Shown here: in pieces, positions 33,767 to 42,921 of the stretch
How positions within the stretch are numbered: the first letter of the stretch is position 1
Layout: every line of letters starts with the position of its first letter
NCBI RefSeq assembly: GCF_902686445.1
Contig: NC_062217.1
Span: forward strand, 88,531,758-88,595,757
Length of the DNA stretch: 64,000 bases
From: Sciurus carolinensis
Lineage: Eukaryota; Chordata; Mammalia; Rodentia; Sciuridae
Reading direction: 5' to 3'
Made by a program: the position numbers and the translations under genes
The notes under the pieces: generated by a model
Database searches by the model: none
Told to the model about the DNA's origin: nothing
What the model saw: the letters and a program-made list of their open reading frames with translations, nothing else

Positions 33767-35362
33767 ATGGGGTCACAAGTGTCTAGAAATCAAATGATAA
33801 GAATCATACAAAATGTATTTAAGGCTAATGGGACTGCCGTAAAACGATCTACTGTAATAGCACATGTAACCACGTTGGCCAAGGTTAGTCCTTGGTTTTT
33901 GGAAGAGGGAGTCCTAAATATTCCACAATGGGAACATGATAAAGAGGATCTTATTAAAGCAGAAAAGCAATCCCCCTTACCTAGAGGTACTTTTCCCATG
34001 TGGAAGCTCATTAAGGAATGTCTAACATCTAAAAAAGATAAAATAATAACTTTAGTAAAAACATAAAATATGTGTCTGGAAGAGATAAAGAAACAACTAA
34101 AGTGTAACTTCTCATAAAGGGGAAGAAGAGGAGGAGTGGCTTACTGGGGAGGAATTAGAAAGAGCATCAAGGACACGGTCACCCCCATCAGTTATATCGG
34201 GAAGGAATACCAATCCCTTCCTGGGGGCAGCAGCTCCCCCCCAAGAAGTCTGCCCCCTATATCCCTCAAGGTACCCTTGGGAGGAGTTAGCTCAAGGTGT
34301 AAATCAGATGGGTTGTTCACCGTGGGGAAAAGAAACCCCCCTTAAGGAAACTTCAGCAGTCCCACAGTTCTTCCCTGTACTAGAGGACCAAAATAGACAA
34401 AGGTTCCACCAACCTCTGGATTTCAAAACAGTAAATAATTTTAAGGAGGCAGTGGCTACGTACGGTCCACAGGCCCCATTTACAATTAGTATGTTGGAAT
34501 CAGTAGCGGGGCTGAATCTAGTGCCAGAAGATTGGAAAAAGCTATGTAAAGCTGTGCTATCAGGGGGGCAGTACCTAGTGTGGAAAACTGCATGGCAGGA
34601 AGCCTCATTAGAAAGCTATAACGCTGCCGCAGGCTTTCCCCAAAGAAATGTAGAAATGCTGACAGGGGAAGCAAACTATGAAGGTATTCAACAGCAGGTT
34701 ATTTATGATCCTGGGGTGTATACACAAATTGCTGCTGTTGCCACTAAAGCCTGGAAGTTAATTCAAGGGTCAGGAAATTTACAGGGACAGTTGTCCAAGG
34801 TGATTCAGGGAAGTAATGAACCCTTTGCAGATTTTGTTGATAGACTAATCCAAACGGCTGCTAGATTATTTGGGGATTCAGAACAAGCTATGCCCTTAAT
34901 AAAACAATTAGCTTATGAGCAAGCAAATAGATGGTGTAAAGAAGCTATAAGGCCATGAAAAATTAAAGATTTAAGTACTTATATAAAGGTCTGCAGGGAT
35001 ATCAATGATGCAGTCATTACAGGACAAGTAATAGCTGCTGCTCTTCATGGGCCAAATCAGGGGCAATCAAGAGCTAAAGGAATAATATGCTTTAAGTGTG
35101 GGAAAGGAGGGCACTTCAGAAAAGACTGCCTGAAGGACCCATAGGATTAAAGCCCAGGGGAACACCTAAGACTAAAGAACAGCAAGGGACAAATCAACCT
35201 ACCCCAGGTCTATGTCCCCGGTGCCACAAAGGAAGGCACTGGGCGAAATATTGTACATCAAGATTTGATACAGAGAGATATCCTATACCAGTCCAGTCAA
35301 AAAACAGCCAGGGGGCCCAACCCGGGGCCCTCAAATATACGGGGCCTTTCAGAATCCCATAG
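33767..35362 (+). pseudogene. gag: gag remnant (matrix, p12-like, capsid, nucleocapsid)
   Basis: Structural polyprotein of the provirus. The ATG at 33767 gives MGSQ, a myristoylation-type start, then a betaretroviral matrix domain (SPWFLEEGVLNIPQW) ending in a stop at 34064-34066. The frame shifts by 34131, where the proline-rich linker is open, and the capsid domain lies in the frame of 34308-34958 with the major homology region QGSNEPFADFVDRL near 34804-34850. A stop at 34956-34958 interrupts that same frame. The first zinc knuckle, CFKCGKGGHFRKDC, is at 35088-35129; a further frame change precedes the second, CPRCHKGRHWAKYC, at 35213-35254. Gag ends at 35362. At least two frameshifts and two premature stops make it non-functional. 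Confidence 0.95.
35299..35330 (+). promoter_or_regulatory. gag/pro -1 ribosomal frameshift signal
   Basis: The heptamer A_AAA_AAC (35299-35305) sits in the gag zero frame (codons AAA AAC = Lys Asn at 35300-35305). A -1 slip enters the frame that carries dUTPase-protease. Seven bases downstream, GGGCCC at 35313-35318 can pair with GGGCCC at 35325-35330 across a six-base loop. The same heptamer is the gag/pro slip site of mouse mammary tumour virus. Function is inferred from sequence and phase. Confidence 0.82.
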
Positions 35363-36264
35363 TACAGATCCCCACTCACAATCCTTTCCAACTATCTCCT
35401 CGTTGACCTGAGGAACATCAGGGAGCGGGAGATTGGACTTCTGTGCCTCTGCCCGACTCCTTTTAACCCCAGAAATGAGAGTACAAGCGGTCTCCATGGG
35501 TGTACATGGACCACTCCCTGAGGGCACAGCAGGATTATTATTGGGGCAGAGTTCCACAACTCTGTCAGGATTACAAGTATTGCCAGGAGTCATTGATTCT
35601 GATTATACTGGAGAAATAAAGATTATGTTATCTTCCCCTTGAGGGGTATCTGTTCTTTCTCCAGGAGATAAAATAGCACAAATATTGATATTGCCTAGCC
35701 ATCATGGGACTTTTCCCAGTTCACAAAGGACTGGAGGAAACAATGGGTTTGGATCCGCAGGATTGTCGGGCACAATCAACAAAATATAGACCTATGCTTA
35801 AATTGAAAGTTAATGGTACTCCCATAGAGGGTCTAATAGACACGGGTGCTGACATCTCTATTATAAGACAGAAGGACTGAAACAAATCATGGCCTGTTAC
35901 AGCATCCAGTACTACCTTACGGGGACTTGGATTTGCCCAAACCCCATGACAAAGTTCAGCTGTATTATCTTCGGAGGACCCTGATGGGAAAAGGGGGACA
36001 TTCCAACCTTATGTATTAGCTCACCTGCCTGTCACTCTTTGGGGAAGAGACATTTTAACACAGATGGATGTTGTCATTTCTTCCTCAGTTGAACAAAATA
36101 TTTCCTGTCTAAACCCAACCGTTTTACCAGTCATGGTGGGAAAAGGTTATATCCCTGGAAAAGGACTAGGCAAGAATCTACAAGGTATGACCTGCCCCAT
36201 TCAAGCCGAAGGACAAACAGGGACTGAGTGGCTGGGTTTTCTGGAGGGGCCACTGAACCATTAA
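35306..36264 (+). pseudogene. pro: pro remnant: dUTPase, aspartic protease and G-patch
   Basis: dUTPase lowers dUTP during reverse transcription; the protease matures Gag and Pol. Starting from the gag/pro slip site the frame runs through a linker, meets a stop (about 35407), and reaches [12 protein letters not shown], after which a frame change puts the dUTPase core in the frame of 35433-35642. That core includes the substrate-binding motif [11 protein letters not shown] (35586-35618) and ends at a stop; SPGDKIAQI follows. The protease active site DTGA is at 35839-35850, back in the original frame, with a stop at 35878-35880. The GRDIL motif precedes a G-patch (GKGYIPGKGLGKNLQG, about 36138-36190). 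The frame ends at 36264. Confidence 0.93.
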
Positions 36265-36313
36265 AGATAACATGGAAATCCAATAATCCTATCTGGGTCC
36301 CCCAGTGGCCCCT
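36234..36313 (+). promoter_or_regulatory. pro/pol -1 ribosomal frameshift signal with stem
   Basis: G_GGT_TTT (36234-36240) is in the protease zero frame (GGT TTT = Gly Phe). A -1 slip joins the pol frame, which then reads into RT. Four bases later a perfect 11-bp inverted repeat begins: AGGGGCCACTG (36245-36255) pairs with CAGTGGCCCCT (36303-36313), with a 47-base loop that could hold a pseudoknot. The protease stop is at 36262-36264, inside the loop. Confidence 0.85.
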
Positions 36314-38746
36314 TTCTAAAGAAAAAATAGAGGTGGCCCAGGAAATAGTTAATCAACAATTGAAGGAAAATCATATCATTCCTTCCACTGCCCCTTGGAA
36401 TACACCCATTTTTGTCATAAATAAGAAGTCTGGGAAATGGCGACTTTTGCAAGATCTGAGAGCCATAAATACCAGTATGCAGATTATGGGCCCAGTGTAA
36501 CTGGGTCTCCCCTCGTTAACTGCTGTTCCAAAACATTATCATATCATCTCTATAGACATAAAAGATTGTTTCTTTTCCATTCCTGTTCATCCTGAGGATA
36601 GCCCTCAATTTGCCTTTTCCATTTCCTCTTTGAATAATGAAGGGCCTAATACTAGATAGCAATGAGTGGTCCTTCCCCAGGGAATGGCAAATAGTCCCAC
36701 TATGTGTCAAATATATATTGGCCAGGCTATATCACAGATTAGACAAAATTGTAAAGGACTTTATTGTCTCCATTATGTGGATGATATTCTTTTGGTTCAT
36801 AGGGAACAGGAGACCTTATTAGGGGTATTTGATGATATTATCAAACCCCTAGAAAAATGGGGATTACATGTGGCCCCAGAAAAGGTGCAAACCAGCAGCC
36901 CTATTACCTTTCTAGGACATCAAATATTAGATACCTATGTTAGGCCACAAAAAATTAAATTAGCCACAGGAAAGCTTAAGACTCTAAATGATTTCCAAAA
37001 ATTATTAGGTGATATAAATAGGATAAGGTCAAATTTGGGAATCATCACTGCTCAACTTAAGCCTCTGTTTGATATTCTCCAAGGAGATTCAGACCCTACA
37101 TCTCCCTGAAATTTAACTCCTGAAGGTAGAAAAGCCTTGAGATTAGTAGAACAAGCTTTAGAAAGTGCTCATAGTGATAGAGTTAATCTATCCTTGCCTT
37201 TTAGTCTCATAGTGTTAGATTCTAAATATACTCCTACAGGTCTATTGTGGCAAACTGGACTCCTGATATGGATCCATTTGCCAGTGTCCCCCAAAAATGT
37301 TGTTTCCCTGTATCCTGTGATGGTGGAAAATCTAGTTACATTAGGACTTAAGACAGTGCTTCGAGTTTTTGGAGTTCATCATCAGACAGTTATTGTCCCG
37401 TACATGGCAAAACAGATGGAAATTCTAGTTAACAGTAATGAAGATTGGGCAATTGTCTATTGTTCCACCATGGCCACATTTGATAATCACTTGCCAAGTT
37501 CACCTATTGTCAGTTTCTTCAAAAGACATCCTGTTATTTTCCCTCAGGTTGTTAAGGCTCAACCTATCCCAGCAGAAAATACAATCTGTACAGATGGCTC
37601 CTCCTCTGGCACAGCTACAGTAGTTTCTGATAAAGTATGGACCATTATTACTTCTTATAAGTCTGCTCAAAAAACTGAACTAGAAGCAATTATAACTGCC
37701 TTACAAACATTTCCTGAGAAACCTTTAAATATTTATACTGACAGTCTCTATATTGCCCAGCTTGTGCCCCAGCTTGAGACAGCTGGACCCATTAGTCCTC
37801 AATCTACCTTACAACAATGCTTTTATCAAGTACAAACTCTTCTGTGGGCTCACAAAGAACCCTTATATATAGGCCATATCAGAGCACATTCAGGCTTACC
37901 TGGGCCTTTATCTCAAGGAAATTCTACTGCAGACTCAGCTACTCGAGATCCTCATGTGTTTAACATTGTACAAAAATCAATTAATTTCCATAAAGATTTT
38001 CATGTCAATGCTACTATTCTCAAAATAAAATATAACATTACAAAAGAACAAGCCAGAAATATAGTAAAACAATGTCCTGCCTGTGTGCCTCATTTATCTG
38101 TTCCTCATTTTGGAGTCAATCCTAGAGGACTCCTTCCAAGTCATCTATGGCGGATGATGTCACCCATATCCCTGAATTTGATACTTTAAGATTTGTACAT
38201 GTAACTGTAGATACCTACTCAGGATATATATTTGCTACCACCCATACAGGGGAAAAGACAAAAGATGTAATCAGTTATTGCCTTCAAGCCTTCACTACTA
38301 TGGGAAGGCCAAAATCATTTAAAACAGATAATGGGCCTGCATATACTTCTTCTTCATTTCAACAGTTTTGCTCAAAGTTTAATATCTATCATTCTACAGG
38401 ATTGCCCTACAATCCACAAGGACAAGCTATCATGGAAAGGGCTAAACAAACATTGAAAGTCTGCTTAACTAAACAAAAGGGGGGAATAGGGGCTTTAGCC
38501 CCTCCCAAGAACAGACTTAACCTTGCTTTATTCACCCTCAATTTTTTAACTTTGGATGCTATGGTCTGTACTGCGGCTGGTAGACATTTTAGTGGAAAGT
38601 CTGGTGACCATCCACAAGCAATGTGGAAAGACATCTTGACTGGGTCCTGGAAAGGACCTGACCCAGTATTAATTTGGGGGAGAGGATCTGTTTGTGTTTT
38701 TCCTCAGGACCAACAACAACCTATCTGGGTCCCGGGCACTTGGTAA
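36240..38746 (+). pseudogene. pol: pol remnant: reverse transcriptase, RNase H, integrase
   Basis: Enzymes for copying and inserting the viral genome. RT starts after the slip site ([33 protein letters not shown]); a stop at 36498-36500 and further stops near 36657 break it. The first catalytic Asp lies in IDIKDCFFSI (about 36552-36581), and LPQGMANSPT precedes YVDD at 36774-36785. After another stop near 37107 comes a single frame, 37137-38189, with the connection domain and RNase H (TDGSSSG, KTELEAI, YTDSLYIAQ, HIRAHSG, STADSAT: all catalytic positions present). The integrase HHCC zinc domain follows (ending QCPAC). A frame change near 38145 leads to the integrase core, with VTVDTYSG, KTDNGPAY and the Glu in IMERA, and a C-terminal domain ending at 38746. 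Confidence 0.96.
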
Positions 38747-38767
38747 GAACTATCCATACGAAAGAAA

Positions 38768-40062
38768 ATGGCACTGAAACACAAAATGATGGTGATGGTG
38801 GTAAGCCTGCTGTTGTTCTTCCTAAAACTTTTAGGGATATATCACTCATGGCACACAAGTTTTCCCTCAATTATTTCCAAATACAGAACTTCTAGGCATT
38901 CCTTACCTACCAGCTGGTTCCACTGTAAAGCCACTTATTACCAGTCTAAACTTCAAGTTAAGAGGTAGTCTTTGCTTCCTCTGGTTAGCCACCTCAGAAA
39001 CTGCCATAATACAGGGAGGCAATCTCTCTCTCATTCAAAAAGGTACAGTCAAAAGCAAACCTATAAAAAGGGAAGTAATACACCTGTTTATAGTTATACA
39101 GGGTGCGAGGCCAATTACTCTTCCTTTTATCAGGTTTTCCCCCCTACTCCCGTATGTGTCACGTCTCCGTTTGTGTTCATTCTGTCTAACAGTTCTAAGT
39201 TTAATATTAACATTACTAATAACAATGATAATGATACTGAGGTCCTTAACTGTGTTATGTGTTAAGAGTGTTATGTGTTATGTGTTAAGAGTGTTATGTG
39301 TCTAGTTGTTGGAATGCTTCACTATTTCCTCTGGCTGTGATTGCCAGGATTTCAAAATTCATTCCAGTCCCAGTGACCTTAATTCATAGTGAGTGGAATT
39401 TTCTACCCATGTAAGCAAACAGAGATTTTGGTATCTCAACCATTATAGCCATCGCTGTTGCTGCGGCGGCTGCTGCGGCTGCTGCCACTGCTGCTGGACT
39501 TGCCCTAGGAACTGCTATTCCTACTACTCACACACTCAACAATCTGTCACAAGCCACTGCTGAAGCATTGACAGCCCAGGAAAACATCAATGTGCATCTC
39601 GTCACGGGAATCCAAAGAATGGACTTACTACAAGAATAAGTGGACATGTTGACTGTTACCGTACAGACGGGCTGTCTAGTGCATGCCCAAGCACTATGCA
39701 TTACCCCGATACCCTATTCTAATATTACTATTGCTGCCAATCTGTCCAAACGGCTTGGTAGCATGCTTAATGGGACATGGACTAAAGAGTTTACTAATTT
39801 GACTACCCCATTAAGAAATTCTATATTTGTGGTAAATAGTACTCAGGTCAAGGTCCCGGATATGCCAGAAGCCATTAGTTTTTTACAGTCAGTGTTACAA
39901 TTTGGTAAACAATAGAGGGGAAGTTTTGCTATGATGGGATTGTTGTTCTTGCTGTTATTATTGCTGCTCAGATATCTGTTGTCTCTAAGGAGTCGTCAAA
40001 GATGGCAAGCCTTAGTGGTATGGCAAGCCCTTATGGCTACGGACCAAGGCTCTGATCCTTAG
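38768..40062 (+). pseudogene. env: env remnant (shortened surface unit, transmembrane subunit)
   Basis: Envelope glycoprotein, badly broken. The ATG at 38768 gives a hydrophobic signal-like start (VVSLLLFFLKLLG). Surface-unit pieces follow in more than one frame, including 38972-39265 with several Asn-X-Ser/Thr sites. The whole SU stretch is only about 0.6 kb, short for a betaretroviral Env, so a deletion is likely. A 23-bp tandem duplication at 39254-39299 adds stops. The TM subunit begins near 39436 with an alanine-rich hydrophobic segment (fusion-peptide-like, nine consecutive Ala). It continues in the frame of 39640-39915, reads through a TAG at 39913-39915 into a membrane anchor (MMGLLFLLLLLLLRYLLS, 39931 onward) and ends at 40060-40062. 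Confidence 0.88.
39254..39299 (+). repeat. 23-bp tandem duplication in env
   Basis: GTTATGTGTTAAGAGTG begins at 39254 and again at 39277. The length is not a multiple of three and the unit contains TAA, so the duplication disturbs the env frame. Confidence 0.9.
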
Positions 40063-40245
40063 ATTTGGCTCTCCCAATTACAGGACTGGTAGTCAATGAT
40101 GGGTAAGCACAGGGTGGACTTCATATCAACCTAAGACAGGGATCAAAGCATGCCAACAGCTCTTTGACTCCCAATGATGGGTAAGGATAAAGTCTGACTC
40201 TGGCACCTAAGACAGGCACAGTTGCTGTCCTTTTCTTTTTATAAC
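40063..40245 (+). other. Post-env untranslated segment with short direct repeat
   Basis: AATGATGGGTAAG occurs at about 40096 and 40173, each followed by a CCTAAGACAGG-like sequence about 40 bases later. No reading frame of interest. Confidence 0.6.
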
Positions 40246-40259
40246 AAAGAGGGGGAGCC
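40246..40259 (+). promoter_or_regulatory. Polypurine tract
   Basis: AAAGAGGGGGAGCC abuts the 3' LTR; this is the plus-strand primer site of reverse transcription. Confidence 0.92.
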
Positions 40260-40669
40260 TGTAGAGGGCCGTCTTGGACAAGATGGTGCCTGGCAGTGAG
40301 CCAAAGGGCACTGGATACCAAAATAAGGAAGTACCCAAAAAGGTTGCTTGCCTACTAGTTCCTTGGAGACTTATGACGTGTTGACGCCAGGCTCTAGGAT
40401 TGGCTATCTAATATCATGCTGCGCATGGACAGTTCGTGATTCATATAGTGCTATGCTGACATTCCTCTGCATGCTCTCCTGCATGAGAGAAAGCTTTGCT
40501 ATAATTGGCTGATAAGCTAGGAGCCTGGGGGAGGAGAGAGGGAGAGGGTAAAAGAGGGGAGATAGTGGCAGAACAAAGGAGGCAGGAAAACAGGGAGGAT
40601 GCAATAAATCTGGTCAACTAAAGATTGGTGGTGTCTCCTTTCTCTGCGCTGGTTCCACTGGATGGAACA
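40260..40669 (+). repeat. 3' LTR of the provirus
   Basis: 410 bp, colinear with the 5' LTR without length change. About 17 substitutions, clustered partly as transitions near the 3' end. It starts TGTAGAGG where the 5' LTR has TGTTGAGG. Confidence 0.95.
40603..40608 (+). terminator. Polyadenylation signal in 3' LTR
   Basis: AATAAA, intact here and in the solo LTR at 10634, but mutated in the 5' LTR. Confidence 0.75.
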
Positions 40670-40675
40670 AAGATG
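40670..40675. repeat. Target-site duplication of the provirus (right copy)
   Basis: AAGATG, identical to 32884-32889. Confidence 0.95.
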
Positions 40676-41215
40676 TAAGTAAATCTCTGTTTCTCTGCTG
40701 CATGATTTTTCACTGAATTCATGACTAAGTTGCATAATGTTTTGCAAAGAATTTTAATGTGACTTTGCAGTTTCAGTATTCAGCAGTTATGGAAATACAG
40801 GGTTTACTTTAATGTTGATTTTCCATTCATTTCTAAGGTCACAAGCAATCTATAGAAAACCACTATTTTCACTGTAGAAATTGCTGTCTCTATATCTTAT
40901 CTTCAACTTGCAATTTTTTTAAAAAATATTTTTTTATTTTTAATTTTTATAATTTTTCACATCTGGTTTTTAGCTTTGAATCTCTTGGCCTTCCACTCAA
41001 ATTCTTTCATGTAGTTCAGTCCACCTATTTTGACAATTCCTTGCTAATGATTTAGAATCTCAGAAAGTTTATATTTGAATCCCCGTTCTCAGATTTTTAT
41101 AGAACAAAAGACGGGAAGCCCTTATAATAAGGCTGGGTTTCTGGGATTTGTTACATTAGCTTAGGCCTCACTAACATCAGCCTACATTAGAATATGCACA
41201 TTACAAAACCAAAAT
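40676..41215. other. Unassigned intergenic sequence
   Basis: Separates the provirus from the next L1. No gene or repeat recognised. Confidence 0.4.
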
Positions 41216-41851
41216 GGGGAATCCAAGATGGTGGACTACAGGGTGACTGCATCTCCTGTTGCTAAAGAACCCAGGATTCAAGAAGGGGAGGCATTGAGAG
41301 ACTCGGACTAACATAGAGCCACTTGGTGAGTCTCTCCCACCTGGTGAAACTTGGCCTGGGCAGTGTCCCTGGACAGGGGGAGCTTGGAGCAGGGCAGGGC
41401 AGCTAGAGTCTGCCCCAAGCAGCCCTGCTCCCTCCGGCAGCAGGCTTGTTCCACAGCCAGCTTCTTGGAGCAGGCCGCCCAGTGAGAGCCTTTCTGCACA
41501 GAGCCAGCTCCAAGCCCCGGACCCAGTGGTGGGTCCCAGCCCGCAGGTGGCTTCTGGGAGCAGGGCAGGGCAGTCAGAGACTTCCTCAAGCAGCTGCGCT
41601 CCCTCCAGCAGCAGGCACAATCAACAACCAGCTCCTCAGAAGAGACCCACCCAGTAAGAGCTTTTCCATACAGAGCCTGGATCCTGTAGCGCGCTAGGAG
41701 CAGCTTTCTTCGGAAGCACTGCATTATCAAGTTCCTCCAAGACATCAGGCTACTGAAGGCTTGGAGGTGATATACTGGAAATCTACAGAGACACTATAAG
41801 CTAATAGAGGAAATCTGCAATATCTCAGAGTCCCACTGATATCTGACCAAT
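41216..41851 (+). promoter_or_regulatory. L1 5'UTR (internal promoter region)
   Basis: GC-rich, homologous to 3068-3815. Two copies of the CTTTCTGCACAGAGCC-type module (about 41488 and 41660) against three in the antisense copy. A YY1-like CCAAGATGG lies at about 41223. Frames in this block on either strand are not genes. Confidence 0.75.
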
Positions 41852-42809
41852 ATGGAAAACAAGGGAAGAAAATGTCCCAAACAAACCTAGATACTATATC
41901 AATAAAACCCAATGACAACACAGCAGAAGAAATGTCAGAAAGGGAGTTCAGAATGTACAGAATTAAAGCAATCAGGGAAGCAAATGAGGAGATGAAAGAG
42001 CAAATTCAGGCATTGAAGGAAGAGATGAAAGAACAAATGCAGGCATTGAATCATCACACCAATTGACAGTTCAAAGAGCAAATACAGGAAGTAAGAGATC
42101 ATTTCAATAAAGAGTCTGAGATTCTGAAAAAACCAAACAGAAATCCTTGAAAGGAAGGAAACAATAAACTAAGTTAAAAATTCCATAGAAAGCACAGCCA
42201 ATAGGATAGAACACCTGGAAGACAGAACCTCAGGCATTGAAGACAAAATATTTAATCTTGAAATCAAAATTGACAGAGAAGATGGTAAGAAATCATGAAC
42301 AGAATCTACGAGAATTAAGGGATATAACGAAAAGGCCAAGTTTGAGAATTACTAGGATTGAGGAAGGCTTAGAGAAACAAACCAAAGGAACGAACAATCT
42401 ATTCAATTAAATAATATCAGAAAATTTCTCAAATCTGAAGAATGAAATGGAAAACAAGTTACAAGAGACTTACAGGACTCCAAATACACAAAATTACAAC
42501 AGATCCACACCAAGGAACATTATTATGAAAATACCTAACATGCAAAATAAAGACAGAATTTTAAAGGCCACGAGAGAAATGAATCAAATTACATTCAGGG
42601 GGAAACCAATAAGAATATCAGCAAATTTTTCAATCCAGACCCTGAAAGCTAGAAGGGCCTGGAACAACATTTACCAAGCCCTGAAAGAAAACAGATGCCA
42701 ACCAAGAAACTTATACCCAGCAAAACTTACTTTCAGATTTAATGACGAAATAAAATCTTTCCATGATAAACAAAAGCTAAAAGAATTTACAAAAAGAAAG
42801 CCAGCATGA
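41852..42809 (+). pseudogene. L1 ORF1p remnant
   Basis: Starts at ATG 41852. The N-terminal and coiled-coil part is readable in the frame 41872-42066 and contains two 11-residue EEMKEQMQALK-type repeats before a stop. The coiled coil continues in shifted frames. The RRM and C-terminal domain are open at 42447-42809 (MKIPNMQNKDRILKATRE, ITFRGKPIRISANFS, and the end at KRKPA). Frame breaks within the coiled coil make it non-functional. Confidence 0.9.
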
Positions 42810-42921
42810 CAGAATATTCTCAGCAAAATATTCCATGAGGAAGAGATGAAAAACAATGATGTAAATCAGCAAAGGGAGAAACTACCCTAGAGGAATAGCC
42901 AAATAAAGGAGAAACCAAATC

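Larger units (their letters stand above)
32890..40669 (+). mobile_element. ERV2 (betaretrovirus-like) endogenous provirus, structurally complete
   Basis: 7,780 bp from TGTTGAGG to GGAACA, with two colinear 410-bp LTRs, 6-bp target duplication, primer site, leader, gag, dUTPase-protease, pol, env and polypurine tract in canonical order. Betaretroviral affinity rests on the dUTPase fused upstream of protease, the C-terminal G-patch in the protease frame, two separate -1 frameshift points (gag/pro and pro/pol), two NC zinc knuckles and the 6-bp duplication. By-eye comparison of the LTRs gives about 17 differences in 410 bp (roughly 4%), so the insertion is old, though not ancient. All genes carry stops or frameshifts; it is not infectious or autonomous. 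Confidence 0.96.

Noticed and set aside
33397..33797. Repetitive proline/glycine-rich frames over the provirus leader
   Set aside because: They are translations of the 19-21-bp minisatellite in several phases; the real gag start is the MGSQ frame at 33767.
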